A stretch of DNA of 64,000 nt from UBA940 sp045613745 (GCA_045613745.1 JAZLBP010000002.1:124001-188000); one strand, 5' to 3'; shown: positions 53,101-61,718, numbered from the stretch's first letter. A program made the numbers and translations. Notes: generated by a model from the sequence alone, not told the origin.

Positions 53101-53351
53101 ACATGGTATCGAACTCGACTTGGTGGTTGCGTAACTCGTCGTTCCTCCGTCTGAAATCGGTTGAGTTCGGTTACTCGATTGCTCCTAAGATCCTGAAGAA
53201 GACTCCTATCAAACAGTTCCGTGTATATGCACAAGGTTCGAACTTGTTTGTAATGTCGGGCTTCAAGTTGTGGGATCCTGAGATGGGTTCGAACGGTCTG
53301 GGTTACCCCCTGCAACGTGTATTCAGCCTTGGTTTGCAAGTACAATTCTAA
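50112..53351 (+). CDS. SusC/RagA-family TonB-dependent outer-membrane transporter
   Basis: 1079-residue 22-strand barrel for import of glycans, peptides or other large nutrients. Order: signal peptide (ends about residue 36, SATAAP), carboxypeptidase-regulatory-like domain (about 48-120, VSGRVLDEAGQPLVGVTI), plug with the SusC box (VTVVAFGTQKKESVVASI and FVILKDATAAALYGSKGANG), then the barrel to the C-terminal Phe (VFSLGLQVQF). TonB-box-like residues precede the plug. No STN domain and no sigma/anti-sigma pair nearby. Forms a complex with the SusD partner 17 bp downstream. Confidence 0.95.
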   Translation: MNKTNTSSSTSWLRRMVSCVCMLGAMLTFAVSATAAPSHSEAEQQRKVSGRVLDEAGQPLVGVTIISTVTTQGVITDAEGTFELRVGANDKLMVSYLGMEDQTVEVGDKNYIEVTMVSQASAMEEVTVVAFGTQKKESVVASITAVSPKDLKVPSGNLTSALAGRMAGLISYQQSGEPGADNAKFFVRGVTSFGYSQDPLILLDGFEISTDDLAAVESDNIEQFVILKDATAAALYGSKGANGVISVTTKRGREGPAKVFFRHESMFSTPTQIPDAVDGVTYMQLYNEAYTNDFPGKAPRYTAQKILNTREAVNPYAYPNVDWYNEMFNDFAYNMRFTVNVSGGGKVVNYYVSGTYVNENGVLKNNRLNNFDNNVQVDRFNITAKVNVNITKTTKLEVNMQSVFKNYGGPNNSAGTGEGSDSNASDATVVFNNVWRGNPIEFPKYYSTEYLYGENADELKSMPGRVLFGKDATNSMTNPYAEMVKGYKDGFNNTIISMFTLNQDLKFVTPGLAAHAKVNIKNYSAYESRRSYSPWYYTLDEYDEFENKYSLMQVGGDGNTTLSDANTTRETTSKLYFEAGVTYSRTFNDAHEVNAVLLYTQEENKKSGTSDVRTIQAALPSRNQGIRFRTTYAYKGRYMVEGSLTYNGSEKFAEKYRWGLFPSVGVGYMISNEDFWQPISRYVNKLKLRYSWGTVGNDNIASESDRFMFLSSITGGGDGYTANSLGTSHYGSYKIERMANETITWEVATKQNIGFDMSLFNAVDIMVEYFTEKRSGIYQQRASIPASTGLSGDDLYGNVGGAKSHGVDASVDINYSFNKDAFISGRFNFTYAKSEVTEKDEPAYKESLKHLSRVGYPAAQSWGYIAERLFIDAGDVANSPKQEVADAAVVQAGDIKYKDINGDGVVNSNDQVALGFPTYSPEINYGFGLSGGYKSFDLSFFFQGQGRGSFFINPNDIVPFAGYRNCLQYIADSHWSPNNPVAQAFWPRLSTGTATNNMVSNSTWWLRNSSFLRLKSVEFGYSIAPKILKKTPIKQFRVYAQGSNLFVMSGFKLWDPEMGSNGLGYPLQRVFSLGLQVQF

Positions 53352-53368
53352 AAAACGTTTAGAAGAAT

Positions 53369-55393
53369 ATGAAAAGAGTTAAATATATATTAATGGTATT
53401 GCTGGCGGCAACCATTTCGAGCTGTAACTACCTCGATGTGGTACCCGACGGCGTTGTCGAGATTTCGAGCAAATTTACGACACAGGCCGGTGTACGTCAA
53501 GCGCTTGGTAAGTGCTATGAGTATATGCCTGATTTCCAATACGTGCACGGTAGTGTGACCCTGGCGGGTGACGAGTTCTGCTGCCCCAACTCGGCGTCTA
53601 CTTTTACCACTGGTGGTTCGTGCCGTGGTTTGTGGTTGGTTCGTGGTCTGCAAACCTCGACCAATGTATCGCTGAGCTTCTGGAATGGTTCTGGTAGTGC
53701 AGGTACTAACCTCTATGAGGGTATCCGTTACTGTAACGTATTCCTTGAGAATATTCACAACTGCGTGGGTGTTCCTCAAAAGATGATTAATGACTGGATT
53801 GCACAAGTTAAAGTTCTGCGTGCATACTACCACTTCTTCCTGATTCAATGCTACGGTCCTATCCTGGTTTACGATCAAGTTATCGACCTTAGCTCGGATG
53901 TAGAGGATATGCGTGCTAAACGTGAGACTTTGGAGTATTGCTTCGACTGGGTTGTTAAAGAGCTGAATGCTGCTTTGGCGATCAAAGACTTCGCTGAGAG
54001 CCGTCGTACCAATATTACTGAGAACCTGTTGCTTGACAAAGTTATTACCAAAGCTATCAAAGCTAAAGTGCTGTTGCTCAAAGCTAGCCCTATCTTCAAC
54101 GGTAACAACATGTACACTGATTTCCGCGATAACGACGGTACTCTGCTGATCGACGCTGACCACTACGATGGTGACCCCGTATGGGAGAAACGTTGGGAAG
54201 ATGCTAAAACCGCTATTGAGGAGGCTATCACATACGCTGAGCAAGTTGGTAACCGTGAGTTGTATGACTATGAGGTTAACGGCCCCGGCAAAGCTAATGA
54301 CTATGACTTGGTTTACTGGGATCAAAGCGAGATTATCAAAAACTGCTACTCGCTGCGTTACACCATCGTTGACCCCAACACCTCGACTAACAAAGAGCTT
54401 ATTTGGGGTAGCGGTATCAACAGCAACTTCTCGGGTAGCTATACTTTCCAAACCGCTACTCAGATCCGTACAAGTGAGCTGACCGACCCCTCGGGTAACT
54501 ACTATAACGATGATGGTAACACCGAGTCGGGCTTCTCGTTCAACTGGTTGGGCGCTTCGATGGAGGCTGCTGAGATGTTCTTTACCAAGAATGGTCTTCC
54601 TATCGATGTTGACCCCTCGTTCGACTATGCTGGTCGCTACGCTTTGACTCGCGTTCCTTCGGACAACTACCACTTGGCATATATGGCTGCAAACGAGCAA
54701 ACTGCTCAACTTCACTTGAACCGTGAGCCTCGTTTCTACGCTTGGATGCTTGTTGACCGTGGTTGCTACCGTTCATACAACCGTCTTATTCCTCTGATTT
54801 CGATGTTGCGTTACGATATGGCTGCTCCTGGTTCGGGTACTGCACCTGAGGGTACTTCGGAGTATGACTTCTTGCACACCGGTCTTGGTATTAAGAAGTT
54901 CGTTAACCCCGCTTCGAAAAACAAATATGCTGCAAACGTTGTGATGTATCCCTTCCCCTTGATTCGTTTGGCAGACCTCTATCTGATGTATGCTGAGGCT
55001 TGTGCAAACGTAGGTGAGTGTGCAACTGCAGTTGAGTACCTCGACAAAGTTCGTAGCCGTGCCGGTATTCCTTCGGTTGCTGACTCGTGGGTTGCTATCG
55101 CAGGTAAGAGCGCAAGCGACAAAAATGATGTTCTCGAGATGGTTAAATGGGAGCGTCGTGTAGAGCTGGCGTTTGAGGGTCACCGTTACTTCGATGTAGT
55201 TCGTTGGTTGGAGGGTAGCAAATATTTCAACTCGCCTATCCGTGGTTGGAACTACCTTGGTACTCGTGCTAACAACTTCTACCAAGTGGTTAACTACTTC
55301 CCCAAACAATGGTCGAACAAGAACTACTTGTGGCCTCTGCCTTCGGGTGAGTTGGACAAAAACCCCCGTCTGGTACAAAACCCCTGGTGGTAG
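53369..55393 (+). CDS. SusD/RagB-family outer-membrane lipoprotein
   Basis: 674-residue substrate-binding lid for the SusC barrel. Lipobox ISSC (Cys19), N-terminal TPR-like helical region (YYHFFLIQCYGPILVYDQ) and the C-terminal SusD segment LADLYLMYAEACANVGECAT, then WERRVELAFEGHRYFDVVRW and WPLPSGELDKNPRLVQNP at the end. Somewhat longer than SusD itself because of inserted loops. Substrate not inferable. Confidence 0.94.
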   Translation: MKRVKYILMVLLAATISSCNYLDVVPDGVVEISSKFTTQAGVRQALGKCYEYMPDFQYVHGSVTLAGDEFCCPNSASTFTTGGSCRGLWLVRGLQTSTNVSLSFWNGSGSAGTNLYEGIRYCNVFLENIHNCVGVPQKMINDWIAQVKVLRAYYHFFLIQCYGPILVYDQVIDLSSDVEDMRAKRETLEYCFDWVVKELNAALAIKDFAESRRTNITENLLLDKVITKAIKAKVLLLKASPIFNGNNMYTDFRDNDGTLLIDADHYDGDPVWEKRWEDAKTAIEEAITYAEQVGNRELYDYEVNGPGKANDYDLVYWDQSEIIKNCYSLRYTIVDPNTSTNKELIWGSGINSNFSGSYTFQTATQIRTSELTDPSGNYYNDDGNTESGFSFNWLGASMEAAEMFFTKNGLPIDVDPSFDYAGRYALTRVPSDNYHLAYMAANEQTAQLHLNREPRFYAWMLVDRGCYRSYNRLIPLISMLRYDMAAPGSGTAPEGTSEYDFLHTGLGIKKFVNPASKNKYAANVVMYPFPLIRLADLYLMYAEACANVGECATAVEYLDKVRSRAGIPSVADSWVAIAGKSASDKNDVLEMVKWERRVELAFEGHRYFDVVRWLEGSKYFNSPIRGWNYLGTRANNFYQVVNYFPKQWSNKNYLWPLPSGELDKNPRLVQNPWW

Positions 55394-55441
55394 AATTTAC
55401 TTAACGTAGGAATTTACACAAAACAAAAAACGTAAAACACT

Positions 55442-57022
55442 ATGAAATTTAATAAATCATATATTGCAGCTTCGCTGGTGGCTTTGGCTATGTCGGTGAC
55501 AGCGTGTTTCCAACCTGTGGAGGGAAACACTAAGTCGGATACCGATGTTGCTCCTTCGCCCATCACCGAGGATATGATTAACCGTGATGCCTGCGTTGCA
55601 CTTCCCGGTGAGTATCATATCATCTTCAAGTCGCTGCCCGAGGAGTCTAATATGCTCTACGTTAAAGCAGAGTATAAAGTTGACAACGGTCAGACTATTT
55701 ACAAGACTATGAGTGTATACTCGGATACCCTTGTATTGGAGGGCTTCGGTTCGAACGAAGAGTACTACAATCCCGCAGAGGAGTTGTACGAGTATCCTAT
55801 CAAACTCTATTCGGTTAGCCGTGCTGACGTAGCATCGGAGCCTTATGTTACCTATGCTCAATCGCAAGGTCCCGCAGTAGACGTAGTTGCTGAGACTATC
55901 GAGATCGTTCCTAGTTTCTCGTCGATGGTACTCACCTGCAAAAACCCCCAAGGCAAAAACTTGGACGTTTGCGCAGTTCTGAGATATCTGGAGGACTTTA
56001 ACACTCCCGAGGTTAGCAAAGTATATGCAATCACTTCGGATGACAGTGTTAAGACTATCATCATCGACAACATCCCTGGTGGCGAGTACGACGTAACTGC
56101 TTACGTTACTGACAGCTATGGTAACACTTCGGACGTTATGGGTCCCTTCTGGATTCCCACTCTGTCGGACGAGAAGATTATTGGTAAACCCACCGACTTC
56201 GAGGCTGGTGAATTTACTGAGGATCCCCGTTTGTGGTCTTTCTTGTCGAACGACCGTCTGTATGGTGAGGAGTACGACGTTATTAAAATGTCGCCCAAAG
56301 AGACTTCGGCTTATGCTCCTGCATTTACCAAGGACAGCTTGCGCAACGCATCGGAGAACTATTCGTCGGGTAAAATCAAATACTTCTGGGATGGTATCAC
56401 CGAGAACGAGAGCAGCAAAGCTAACGACCAAAACAATCCTTTGAGCCACTTCTACACTGGCCAACAACGTCTGAATGGTATCCCCGGATACTGGGCTTAT
56501 CCTTACAGCTACTTCATCGACTTGGGCCGTGATGTTGAGCTTTCGCGTGTGATTGTTAACCAAGCATATGACGGTGGTTCTATCTATGGCCAAAGCGGTA
56601 CCAAAGTATTCCAACTTTGGGGTCGTGCCGATGGTGGCGAGGGTGAGGCTAACCTGCTTACCGGTTGGGAGCTCATTGGTACTTACACCATTGAGAAACC
56701 TCTGAATGCAACTGACCAAATGTCGATGTTCCTGAAAGGTCACAGCTTCGATATTATGCCTGCTGACGCTGATGGTGTACCTCAATTGTCGAAACCTTAC
56801 CGTTACATTCGTTTCAAAGGTCTTGAGCCTTTCGAGCTTGGTAAAGAGGCTACTTGGTGGAGATACTCGGAGTCGACTGGCGAATACTACAGTGGTCAAA
56901 ACTGGACTAGCTTGAAAGACAAACCCGCTGACGCAGTTGTTGTTAAGGGTTCGCCTTATGAGGCTAAGATGTCTGAGATTACTTTCTACGGTCAAGATTC
57001 TTACATCGGAATCGAAGAGTAG
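55442..57022 (+). CDS. DUF4959/DUF5126/DUF5000-type surface lipoprotein
   Basis: 526 residues. Lipobox VTAC (Cys22). The layout is that of SusCD-associated proteins: an N-terminal Ig-like domain (to about 130), a second beta domain with VLTCKNPQGKNLDVCAVL (about 140-240) and a C-terminal discoidin-like domain (YSYFIDLGRDVELSRVIVNQ, YRYIRFKGLEPFELG), as in DUF5000 proteins. Such proteins sit on the cell surface and probably bind glycan. Third gene of the operon, 48 bp after susD. Confidence 0.75.
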   Translation: MKFNKSYIAASLVALAMSVTACFQPVEGNTKSDTDVAPSPITEDMINRDACVALPGEYHIIFKSLPEESNMLYVKAEYKVDNGQTIYKTMSVYSDTLVLEGFGSNEEYYNPAEELYEYPIKLYSVSRADVASEPYVTYAQSQGPAVDVVAETIEIVPSFSSMVLTCKNPQGKNLDVCAVLRYLEDFNTPEVSKVYAITSDDSVKTIIIDNIPGGEYDVTAYVTDSYGNTSDVMGPFWIPTLSDEKIIGKPTDFEAGEFTEDPRLWSFLSNDRLYGEEYDVIKMSPKETSAYAPAFTKDSLRNASENYSSGKIKYFWDGITENESSKANDQNNPLSHFYTGQQRLNGIPGYWAYPYSYFIDLGRDVELSRVIVNQAYDGGSIYGQSGTKVFQLWGRADGGEGEANLLTGWELIGTYTIEKPLNATDQMSMFLKGHSFDIMPADADGVPQLSKPYRYIRFKGLEPFELGKEATWWRYSESTGEYYSGQNWTSLKDKPADAVVVKGSPYEAKMSEITFYGQDSYIGIEE

Positions 57023-57053
57023 TTATAAAACGCATAAAAGAGTATAAAAAACT

Positions 57054-57848
57054 ATGAAAAAATATTTATTGATTTTGGGCGTTGCCGTTTTGGGTTTGGT
57101 TTCGTGCACCCAAATGAACGACACGCACAGCATGTACCGCAACGAGGATATTTACTCGGGCAAGGTTAGCAACGTGCGTGGATACCCCGGTATCGGCACT
57201 GCAACCATTGCTTGGGACAATCCCAGCGATTACAAATCGAAGAAAATCTTTATCGAGTACTACTGCTTTGAGGATAGTATTAAGACTTGGTTCTCGGATG
57301 AGGCATTCAACGAGGAGACCAGCAAACTTGAACTTGACTCGGTAGTAATCGGTGGCCTGAAGTACGATATGGCTTACACTTACAAAGTGTATACTCTTGA
57401 CAACGACAACAACAAGAGTATTGCTGACTCGGTTATCATTCAAAACAAAACCATCGAGAGCTTGAAGACCCTTATCGGTCCTTCGGTTGATGGTTCGGTT
57501 GATAGCTCGACCGGTGTTGACTCGGTTAAACTCCGTGTTAACAAACTGAGCGATGCTAACCAATACAGATGGACTGGCGACTTGGCTTTCGAGGTATTCC
57601 AAGATGGTAAAGTTGTTTACAGCGAGGTTAACGAGGGGCTGTCTACTCTCAACGCACAAGGTAAAGAGATCACCTCTTACACCTTCTGCCCCGGTAAACT
57701 CAACTTTGATAACAACCAAGCTCGTATCGACGTTGCAGTTCACATTGGTATGTTCCCCGTTGTTAAAGACGGTCTGTCGTCGAACAACGTTGTTATGGAC
57801 GATAAATTCACTTGGGACTACACCTTCTCGTATCTGTTGACCAAGTAA
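57054..57848 (+). CDS. DUF4998-type surface lipoprotein
   Basis: 264 residues. Lipobox LVSC (Cys18), then the DUF4998 start pattern MNDTHSMYRNEDIYSGKVSN followed by a fibronectin-like domain (GIGTATIAWDNPSDYKSKKI) and a C-terminal beta domain. Family members accompany SusCD/DUF5000 proteins; role unknown. Last gene of the operon; a fragment of the dispersed repeat and a terminator follow. Confidence 0.75.
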   Translation: MKKYLLILGVAVLGLVSCTQMNDTHSMYRNEDIYSGKVSNVRGYPGIGTATIAWDNPSDYKSKKIFIEYYCFEDSIKTWFSDEAFNEETSKLELDSVVIGGLKYDMAYTYKVYTLDNDNNKSIADSVIIQNKTIESLKTLIGPSVDGSVDSSTGVDSVKLRVNKLSDANQYRWTGDLAFEVFQDGKVVYSEVNEGLSTLNAQGKEITSYTFCPGKLNFDNNQARIDVAVHIGMFPVVKDGLSSNNVVMDDKFTWDYTFSYLLTK

Positions 57849-57866
57849 TTGAGGCCTAATAAGGAG
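57849..57866 (+). repeat. Possible left-end fragment of the dispersed element
   Basis: TTGAGGCCTAATAAGGAG starts at the base after the stop codon and resembles the left ends of copies C (TTGAAACCGTCTAACAAGG) and F. No right end follows; weak. Confidence 0.35.
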
Positions 57867-57887
57867 ACTCGATAGAGTATCCCAAAA

Positions 57888-57928
57888 TTTCCGCCCCCGA
57901 ATCGTTTGATTCGAGGGCGGATTTTTTT
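57888..57928 (+). terminator. Terminator of the SusCD operon
   Basis: TCCGCCCCCGAATC-GTTT-GATTCGAGGGCGGA with one mismatch, then at least eight T. Strong rho-independent terminator. Confidence 0.92.
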
Positions 57929-57929
57929 T

Positions 57930-58190
57930 GTGTGTGGAGATGTGTGGAGGTGTGTGGAGGTGCGTGGAGGTGTGTGTGGACGCGGAGCGTGGTGATTTGT
58001 GCGCGGACCAACCCGAGGTTGAGGGGTGTACGTGCGGTTTTGGTGTGGCTAGGTGTGGAACGGCGCGGATTAGTGCAGACAGGAGTGGGTTAGTGTGGGG
58101 AGGGACAGGCGCAGGTTGGTGCGGATTGGTGTTGTTGATTTTTGCGGAATGTGGTTGGGTGGGTTGGCGAAAAAATGGGGTGTGACATAG
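57930..58190 (+). other. G/T-rich non-coding stretch with imperfect GTGTGGAGGT repeats
   Basis: About 260 bp between the SusCD terminator and dnaX in which the plus strand is strongly G and T rich and poor in C. It opens with several imperfect copies of GTGTGGAGGT (57930-57985). An 85-codon Cys/Gly-rich frame spans it but looks like a by-product of the repeats. No gene is called. Confidence 0.6.
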
Positions 58191-58224
58191 TGAATCGGCG
58201 CTTGTCGTTTGATAAAAAAAGTTA

Positions 58225-58232
58225 TATCTTTG
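58225..58232 (+). promoter_or_regulatory. -7 element of dnaX
   Basis: TATCTTTG; a weak CTTG lies 20 bases upstream (58201-58204). Leader of about 90 bases. Confidence 0.6.
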
Positions 58233-58328
58233 TAAAATCAATAAATGTGTCTTTGATTGTGGCTATGTGGCAAACCTCATAACTTGCACTCCGCAGACAC
58301 ATAACTACTTAAAAACCTTTTGACGAAT

Positions 58329-60200
58329 ATGGATAATTTCGTTGTTTCGGCCCGTAAGTACCGCCCACAGACATTTGCGTCGGTGGTGGGACAGGGCAGT
58401 ATCACATCTACGCTCAAAAATGCCATTGAGCGCGGACAGTTGGCGGGTGCCTATCTGTTTTGTGGCCCGCGAGGTGTGGGTAAGACCACTTGTGCGCGTA
58501 TCTTTGCCAAGGCTATCAACTGCCAAAATCCCAATGGCGCCGAGGCCTGCAATGAGTGTGAGTCGTGTCGTGCATTCAACGAGGGACGCAGCTTCAATAT
58601 CCACGAACTTGATGCCGCCTCCAACAACTCGGTGAACGATATCCGTAACCTGACCGATCAGGTGAGGGTTCCGCCGCAAATCGGCCGATACAGCGTCTAT
58701 ATCATCGATGAGGTGCATATGTTGTCGGCTGCGGCGTTCAATGCCTTTCTGAAAACTTTGGAGGAGCCGCCTTCGTATGCGATTTTCATCCTTGCAACTA
58801 CCGAGAAACATAAGATTCTGCCGACCATTCTGTCGCGTTGTCAAATTTTTGACTTCAACCGCATCCGTGTGGAGGATGGTGTGGAGTATATGCGTTCGAT
58901 TGCGTCGGCCGAGGGCGTTAGCTACGACGACGAGTCATTGAACCTTATCGCGGCCAAGGCTGATGGCGGTATGCGTGACGCGTTGTCGATGTTCGACAAG
59001 GCTGTGGCCTTCTGTGGCTCGAAACTCAACTACCGCGACGTTGCGGCATCACTCAATGTGCTGGACTACGAAACATATTTCCGTGTGGTTGACACTCTGC
59101 GCAGTGGCGACTATGCCAAATCGCTGTTGCAGTTCGACGAGATTCTCTCGCGCGGCTTTGGTGCAGCGGTGTTCTTGCAGGGTTTGGCGGCGCATATGCG
59201 TAGCCTGCTTGTGTGCAAACAACCCTCGACTGCTCATCTGTTGGAGGTAACGGGTTCGGTACGCGAGCACTATATGAACCAGGCGGGTGAGTGTGAGATT
59301 GAGTTCCTGTTCGATGCGATTCGCTTGCTGGCGGCCGTTGACGGACAGCTCAAAACATCGTCTAACCAACGTCTGGCTGTGGAACTCGCCCTGATGAAAC
59401 TCAGCGGTATGGGTCAAAAAAAAAACTTTGATCTGAACGACGACCTGCCACTTCCCGAGCTGATTCGAGAGGTGCAAGGTGTTGTGGTTCAAAATGATAC
59501 AAGTGCGCCGAGCGCAACGGCTCCGAGCGCGGCCACTGCGGCGGCAGCGCCGAGTGTGATGGCTCAAACTGCGGCTCCGACTCCCGCCGCACAACCTGCG
59601 GCAGTGAGTGCGCAACCCCAGCCGCAACCCCAAAGTGTAGCACAAGAGGTGCCGACAAATGCGGGTGCGAGTGTGGGCGCAGCACAAGCTGAGAAGCCTG
59701 CAACTTCGCCCAAAGCGGCGTTTGGTGGTGCGGCATTTGGCGGTCTGGGTGGCAGTTCTATTATGTCGCTCTTGTCGAACAAAGGTGGCGAGGCTGCCGA
59801 GCAGGATGACAAACCCGAGGAGGTTGTTGATACGCGCATAGACCCCGATGCCGAGGCGAAAATCAAGCAGGCACAGGCAGCGTTTGTGGAGGCTATGATG
59901 GCCGAGCGACAACGCATTGGCGTGGCTTTCGAGGATATGACAGTGAGTGGCAATTGCGTGACAATCACTGTGGGTAGCGACGATTTGCGTCAGGAAATTT
60001 TGCGTTCGCAATACGAAATACTATCTTTGCTGGCCGAAAAGGCAGGTGTTATGGGCGCCATTGAGTTGGAGGTGAGTGTTACCGCCGACAAACCGCGCGC
60101 CGAAATCCTGATTAAACCCGAGGATAAAGTTCACTACCTGTGTGAGCAGAATCCTGCGTGGTTGGAGTTGAGAACGGCACTTGACCTCGATATTGAGTAG
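58329..60200 (+). CDS. dnaX: DNA polymerase III subunit gamma/tau
   Basis: Clamp-loader ATPase and polymerase organiser, 623 residues. Walker A GPRGVGKTTCARI, the four-Cys zinc module CQNPNGAEACNECESC, Walker B VYIIDEVHML, and sensor 1 ATTEKHKILPTILSRC. Domains I-III end near residue 360; then an Ala/Pro-rich linker (about 390-480) and a C-terminal tau domain (about 500-623). An A10 run at 59416-59425 lies exactly at the domain III/IV border, with a stop just past it in both other frames (see findings). The ATG at 58329 is preferred over an in-frame TTG three codons upstream. Confidence 0.95.
   Translation: MDNFVVSARKYRPQTFASVVGQGSITSTLKNAIERGQLAGAYLFCGPRGVGKTTCARIFAKAINCQNPNGAEACNECESCRAFNEGRSFNIHELDAASNNSVNDIRNLTDQVRVPPQIGRYSVYIIDEVHMLSAAAFNAFLKTLEEPPSYAIFILATTEKHKILPTILSRCQIFDFNRIRVEDGVEYMRSIASAEGVSYDDESLNLIAAKADGGMRDALSMFDKAVAFCGSKLNYRDVAASLNVLDYETYFRVVDTLRSGDYAKSLLQFDEILSRGFGAAVFLQGLAAHMRSLLVCKQPSTAHLLEVTGSVREHYMNQAGECEIEFLFDAIRLLAAVDGQLKTSSNQRLAVELALMKLSGMGQKKNFDLNDDLPLPELIREVQGVVVQNDTSAPSATAPSAATAAAAPSVMAQTAAPTPAAQPAAVSAQPQPQPQSVAQEVPTNAGASVGAAQAEKPATSPKAAFGGAAFGGLGGSSIMSLLSNKGGEAAEQDDKPEEVVDTRIDPDAEAKIKQAQAAFVEAMMAERQRIGVAFEDMTVSGNCVTITVGSDDLRQEILRSQYEILSLLAEKAGVMGAIELEVSVTADKPRAEILIKPEDKVHYLCEQNPAWLELRTALDLDIE
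59416..59431 (+). promoter_or_regulatory. Candidate slippage/frameshift site inside dnaX
   Basis: Ten A in a row in CAA-AAA-AAA-AAC. A -1 shift reads AAA-CTT-TGA, a stop at 59429-59431; a +1 shift reads ACT-TTG-ATC-TGA, a stop at 59434-59436. Either gives a product of about 367 residues comprising domains I-III, equivalent to gamma. Confidence 0.55.
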
Positions 60201-60251
60201 TCTGTAAGGGACTCTCCGAAATGTAAAAAAACAAGAAAAACGATAGATAAA

Positions 60252-61541
60252 ATGGACTTTGTAAAGGAACTCGAATGGCGTGGAATGATTCACGACATTA
60301 TGCCCGGCACTGCCGAACAACTCGAAAAAGAGATGACCACCGCTTATGTGGGTATCGACCCCACGGCTGATTCACTGCACATCGGCCACTTGGTGAGCAT
60401 TATGATTTTGAAACACTTCCAACGTTGTGGCCACCGTCCTGTGGCTCTGGTTGGTGGTGCTACCGGTATGATTGGCGACCCCTCGGGTAAGTCGGCCGAG
60501 CGTAACCTGCTGGACGAGGCTACTCTGAACCACAATGTGGAGGCTATCAAGGCTCAACTCCAAAAACTGTTGGATTTCAACTCGGATGCTCCCAATGCCG
60601 CAGTGTTGGTGAACAACTACGACTGGATGAAAAACTTCTCGTTCCTCACCTTCATTCGCGACATCGGTAAATGCATTACTGTCAACTATATGATGGCCAA
60701 GGATTCGGTGAAAAAACGTTTCAGTGGCGAGGGTGACGGTATGTCGTTCACCGAGTTCAGCTACCAGCTGCTGCAAGGTTACGACTTTATGTACCTCTAC
60801 GAGCACATGGGTTGCAAACTGCAACTCGGAGGTTCGGACCAATGGGGTAACATCACCACCGGTACCGAGCTGATTCGCCGTAAGTTGGGTGGCGAGGCTT
60901 TCGCTTTGACCTGCCCGCTGGTTAAGAAAGCCGACGGTACTAAATTCGGTAAAACCGAGAGCGGTAACATCTGGCTCGACCCCCGCTACACTTCGCCCTA
61001 CAAGTTCTATCAATTCTGGCTCAACGTGAGCGACGAGGATGCCAAGAGCTACATCCGCATCTTCACTATGCTTGACCGCGAGACCATCGAGACCCTGATT
61101 GCAGAGCACGAGGTATCGCCCGGCGAGCGCAAACTCCAAAAGGTTTTGGCACGCGAGGTTACCTGTATGATTCACTCGGAAGAGGAGTGGCGCAAGGCTG
61201 TTGATGCTTCGAGCGTGCTGTTTGGTGGCGCAACCGCTGAGTCGCTCAAATCGCTGGATGAGGCTACCGTACTTGCTGTGTTTGAGGGCGTTCCCCAATT
61301 CGAGGTTGCTCAGTCGGACATCGAGGCAGGTGTTCCTTTCGTGGAGCTGTGCGTCGAGAAAGCAAACGTATTCCCCAGCAAGGGCGAGACTCGTAAACTG
61401 ATTCAAGGTGGCGGTGTTTCAATGAACAAAACCAAGGTTACCGACCCTATGCAGATGGTAACTTCGGCCGACCTGATTGCAGGTAAATATGTAATCGTTC
61501 AAAAAGGCAAAAAGAACTATTTCCTCATCAAGTTTATCTAA
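60252..61541 (+). CDS. tyrS: Tyrosyl-tRNA synthetase
   Basis: Class I synthetase charging tRNA-Tyr. HIGH motif in [12 protein letters not shown] (about residue 40) and the KMSKS-equivalent KFGKT (about 237); tyrosine-specific segments [21 protein letters not shown]-terminal S4-type RNA-binding part (about 360-429, [16 protein letters not shown]). 429 residues. Starts 51 bp after dnaX; a terminator follows. Confidence 0.97.
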   Translation: MDFVKELEWRGMIHDIMPGTAEQLEKEMTTAYVGIDPTADSLHIGHLVSIMILKHFQRCGHRPVALVGGATGMIGDPSGKSAERNLLDEATLNHNVEAIKAQLQKLLDFNSDAPNAAVLVNNYDWMKNFSFLTFIRDIGKCITVNYMMAKDSVKKRFSGEGDGMSFTEFSYQLLQGYDFMYLYEHMGCKLQLGGSDQWGNITTGTELIRRKLGGEAFALTCPLVKKADGTKFGKTESGNIWLDPRYTSPYKFYQFWLNVSDEDAKSYIRIFTMLDRETIETLIAEHEVSPGERKLQKVLAREVTCMIHSEEEWRKAVDASSVLFGGATAESLKSLDEATVLAVFEGVPQFEVAQSDIEAGVPFVELCVEKANVFPSKGETRKLIQGGGVSMNKTKVTDPMQMVTSADLIAGKYVIVQKGKKNYFLIKFI

Positions 61542-61566
61542 ACTTTGAGGTTTTAGCAAAATAGGT

Positions 61567-61598
61567 AATGAGGTTGTCCTGTGGGCAACCTCATTTTT
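61567..61598 (+). terminator. Terminator of tyrS
   Basis: AATGAGGTTGTCC-TGT-GGGCAACCTCATT, then TTTTTGG. Good plus-strand terminator. Confidence 0.87.
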
Positions 61599-61688
61599 TG
61601 GGGCTTAACGGATTGTGAAAATGCACTTTCGGGGCTCGGAAAATGAATATTTAGAAAGCGAATTGCGTGATGTTAAGCCGAAAATTCG

Positions 61689-61696
61689 TATCTTTG
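61689..61696 (+). promoter_or_regulatory. -7 element of ffh
   Basis: TATCTTTG, 23 bases before the ffh ATG. Confidence 0.6.
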
Positions 61697-61718
61697 GCGC
61701 AAATTTAATTTATAGGGT

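Noticed and set aside
50310..53345. 1011-codon open frame antisense to susC
   Set aside because: It mirrors the codon pattern of the SusC gene, has no recognisable domain, and the sense gene is complete with clear family motifs.
57928..58185. 85-codon Cys- and Gly-rich frame after the SusCD operon
   Set aside because: Composition follows from the GTGTGGAGGT-type repeats; no ribosome site or domain.
57066..58241. 391-codon minus-strand frame over the DUF4998 gene and the G/T tract
   Set aside because: Antisense to a supported gene and through a terminator; Pro/His/Thr-rich junk.
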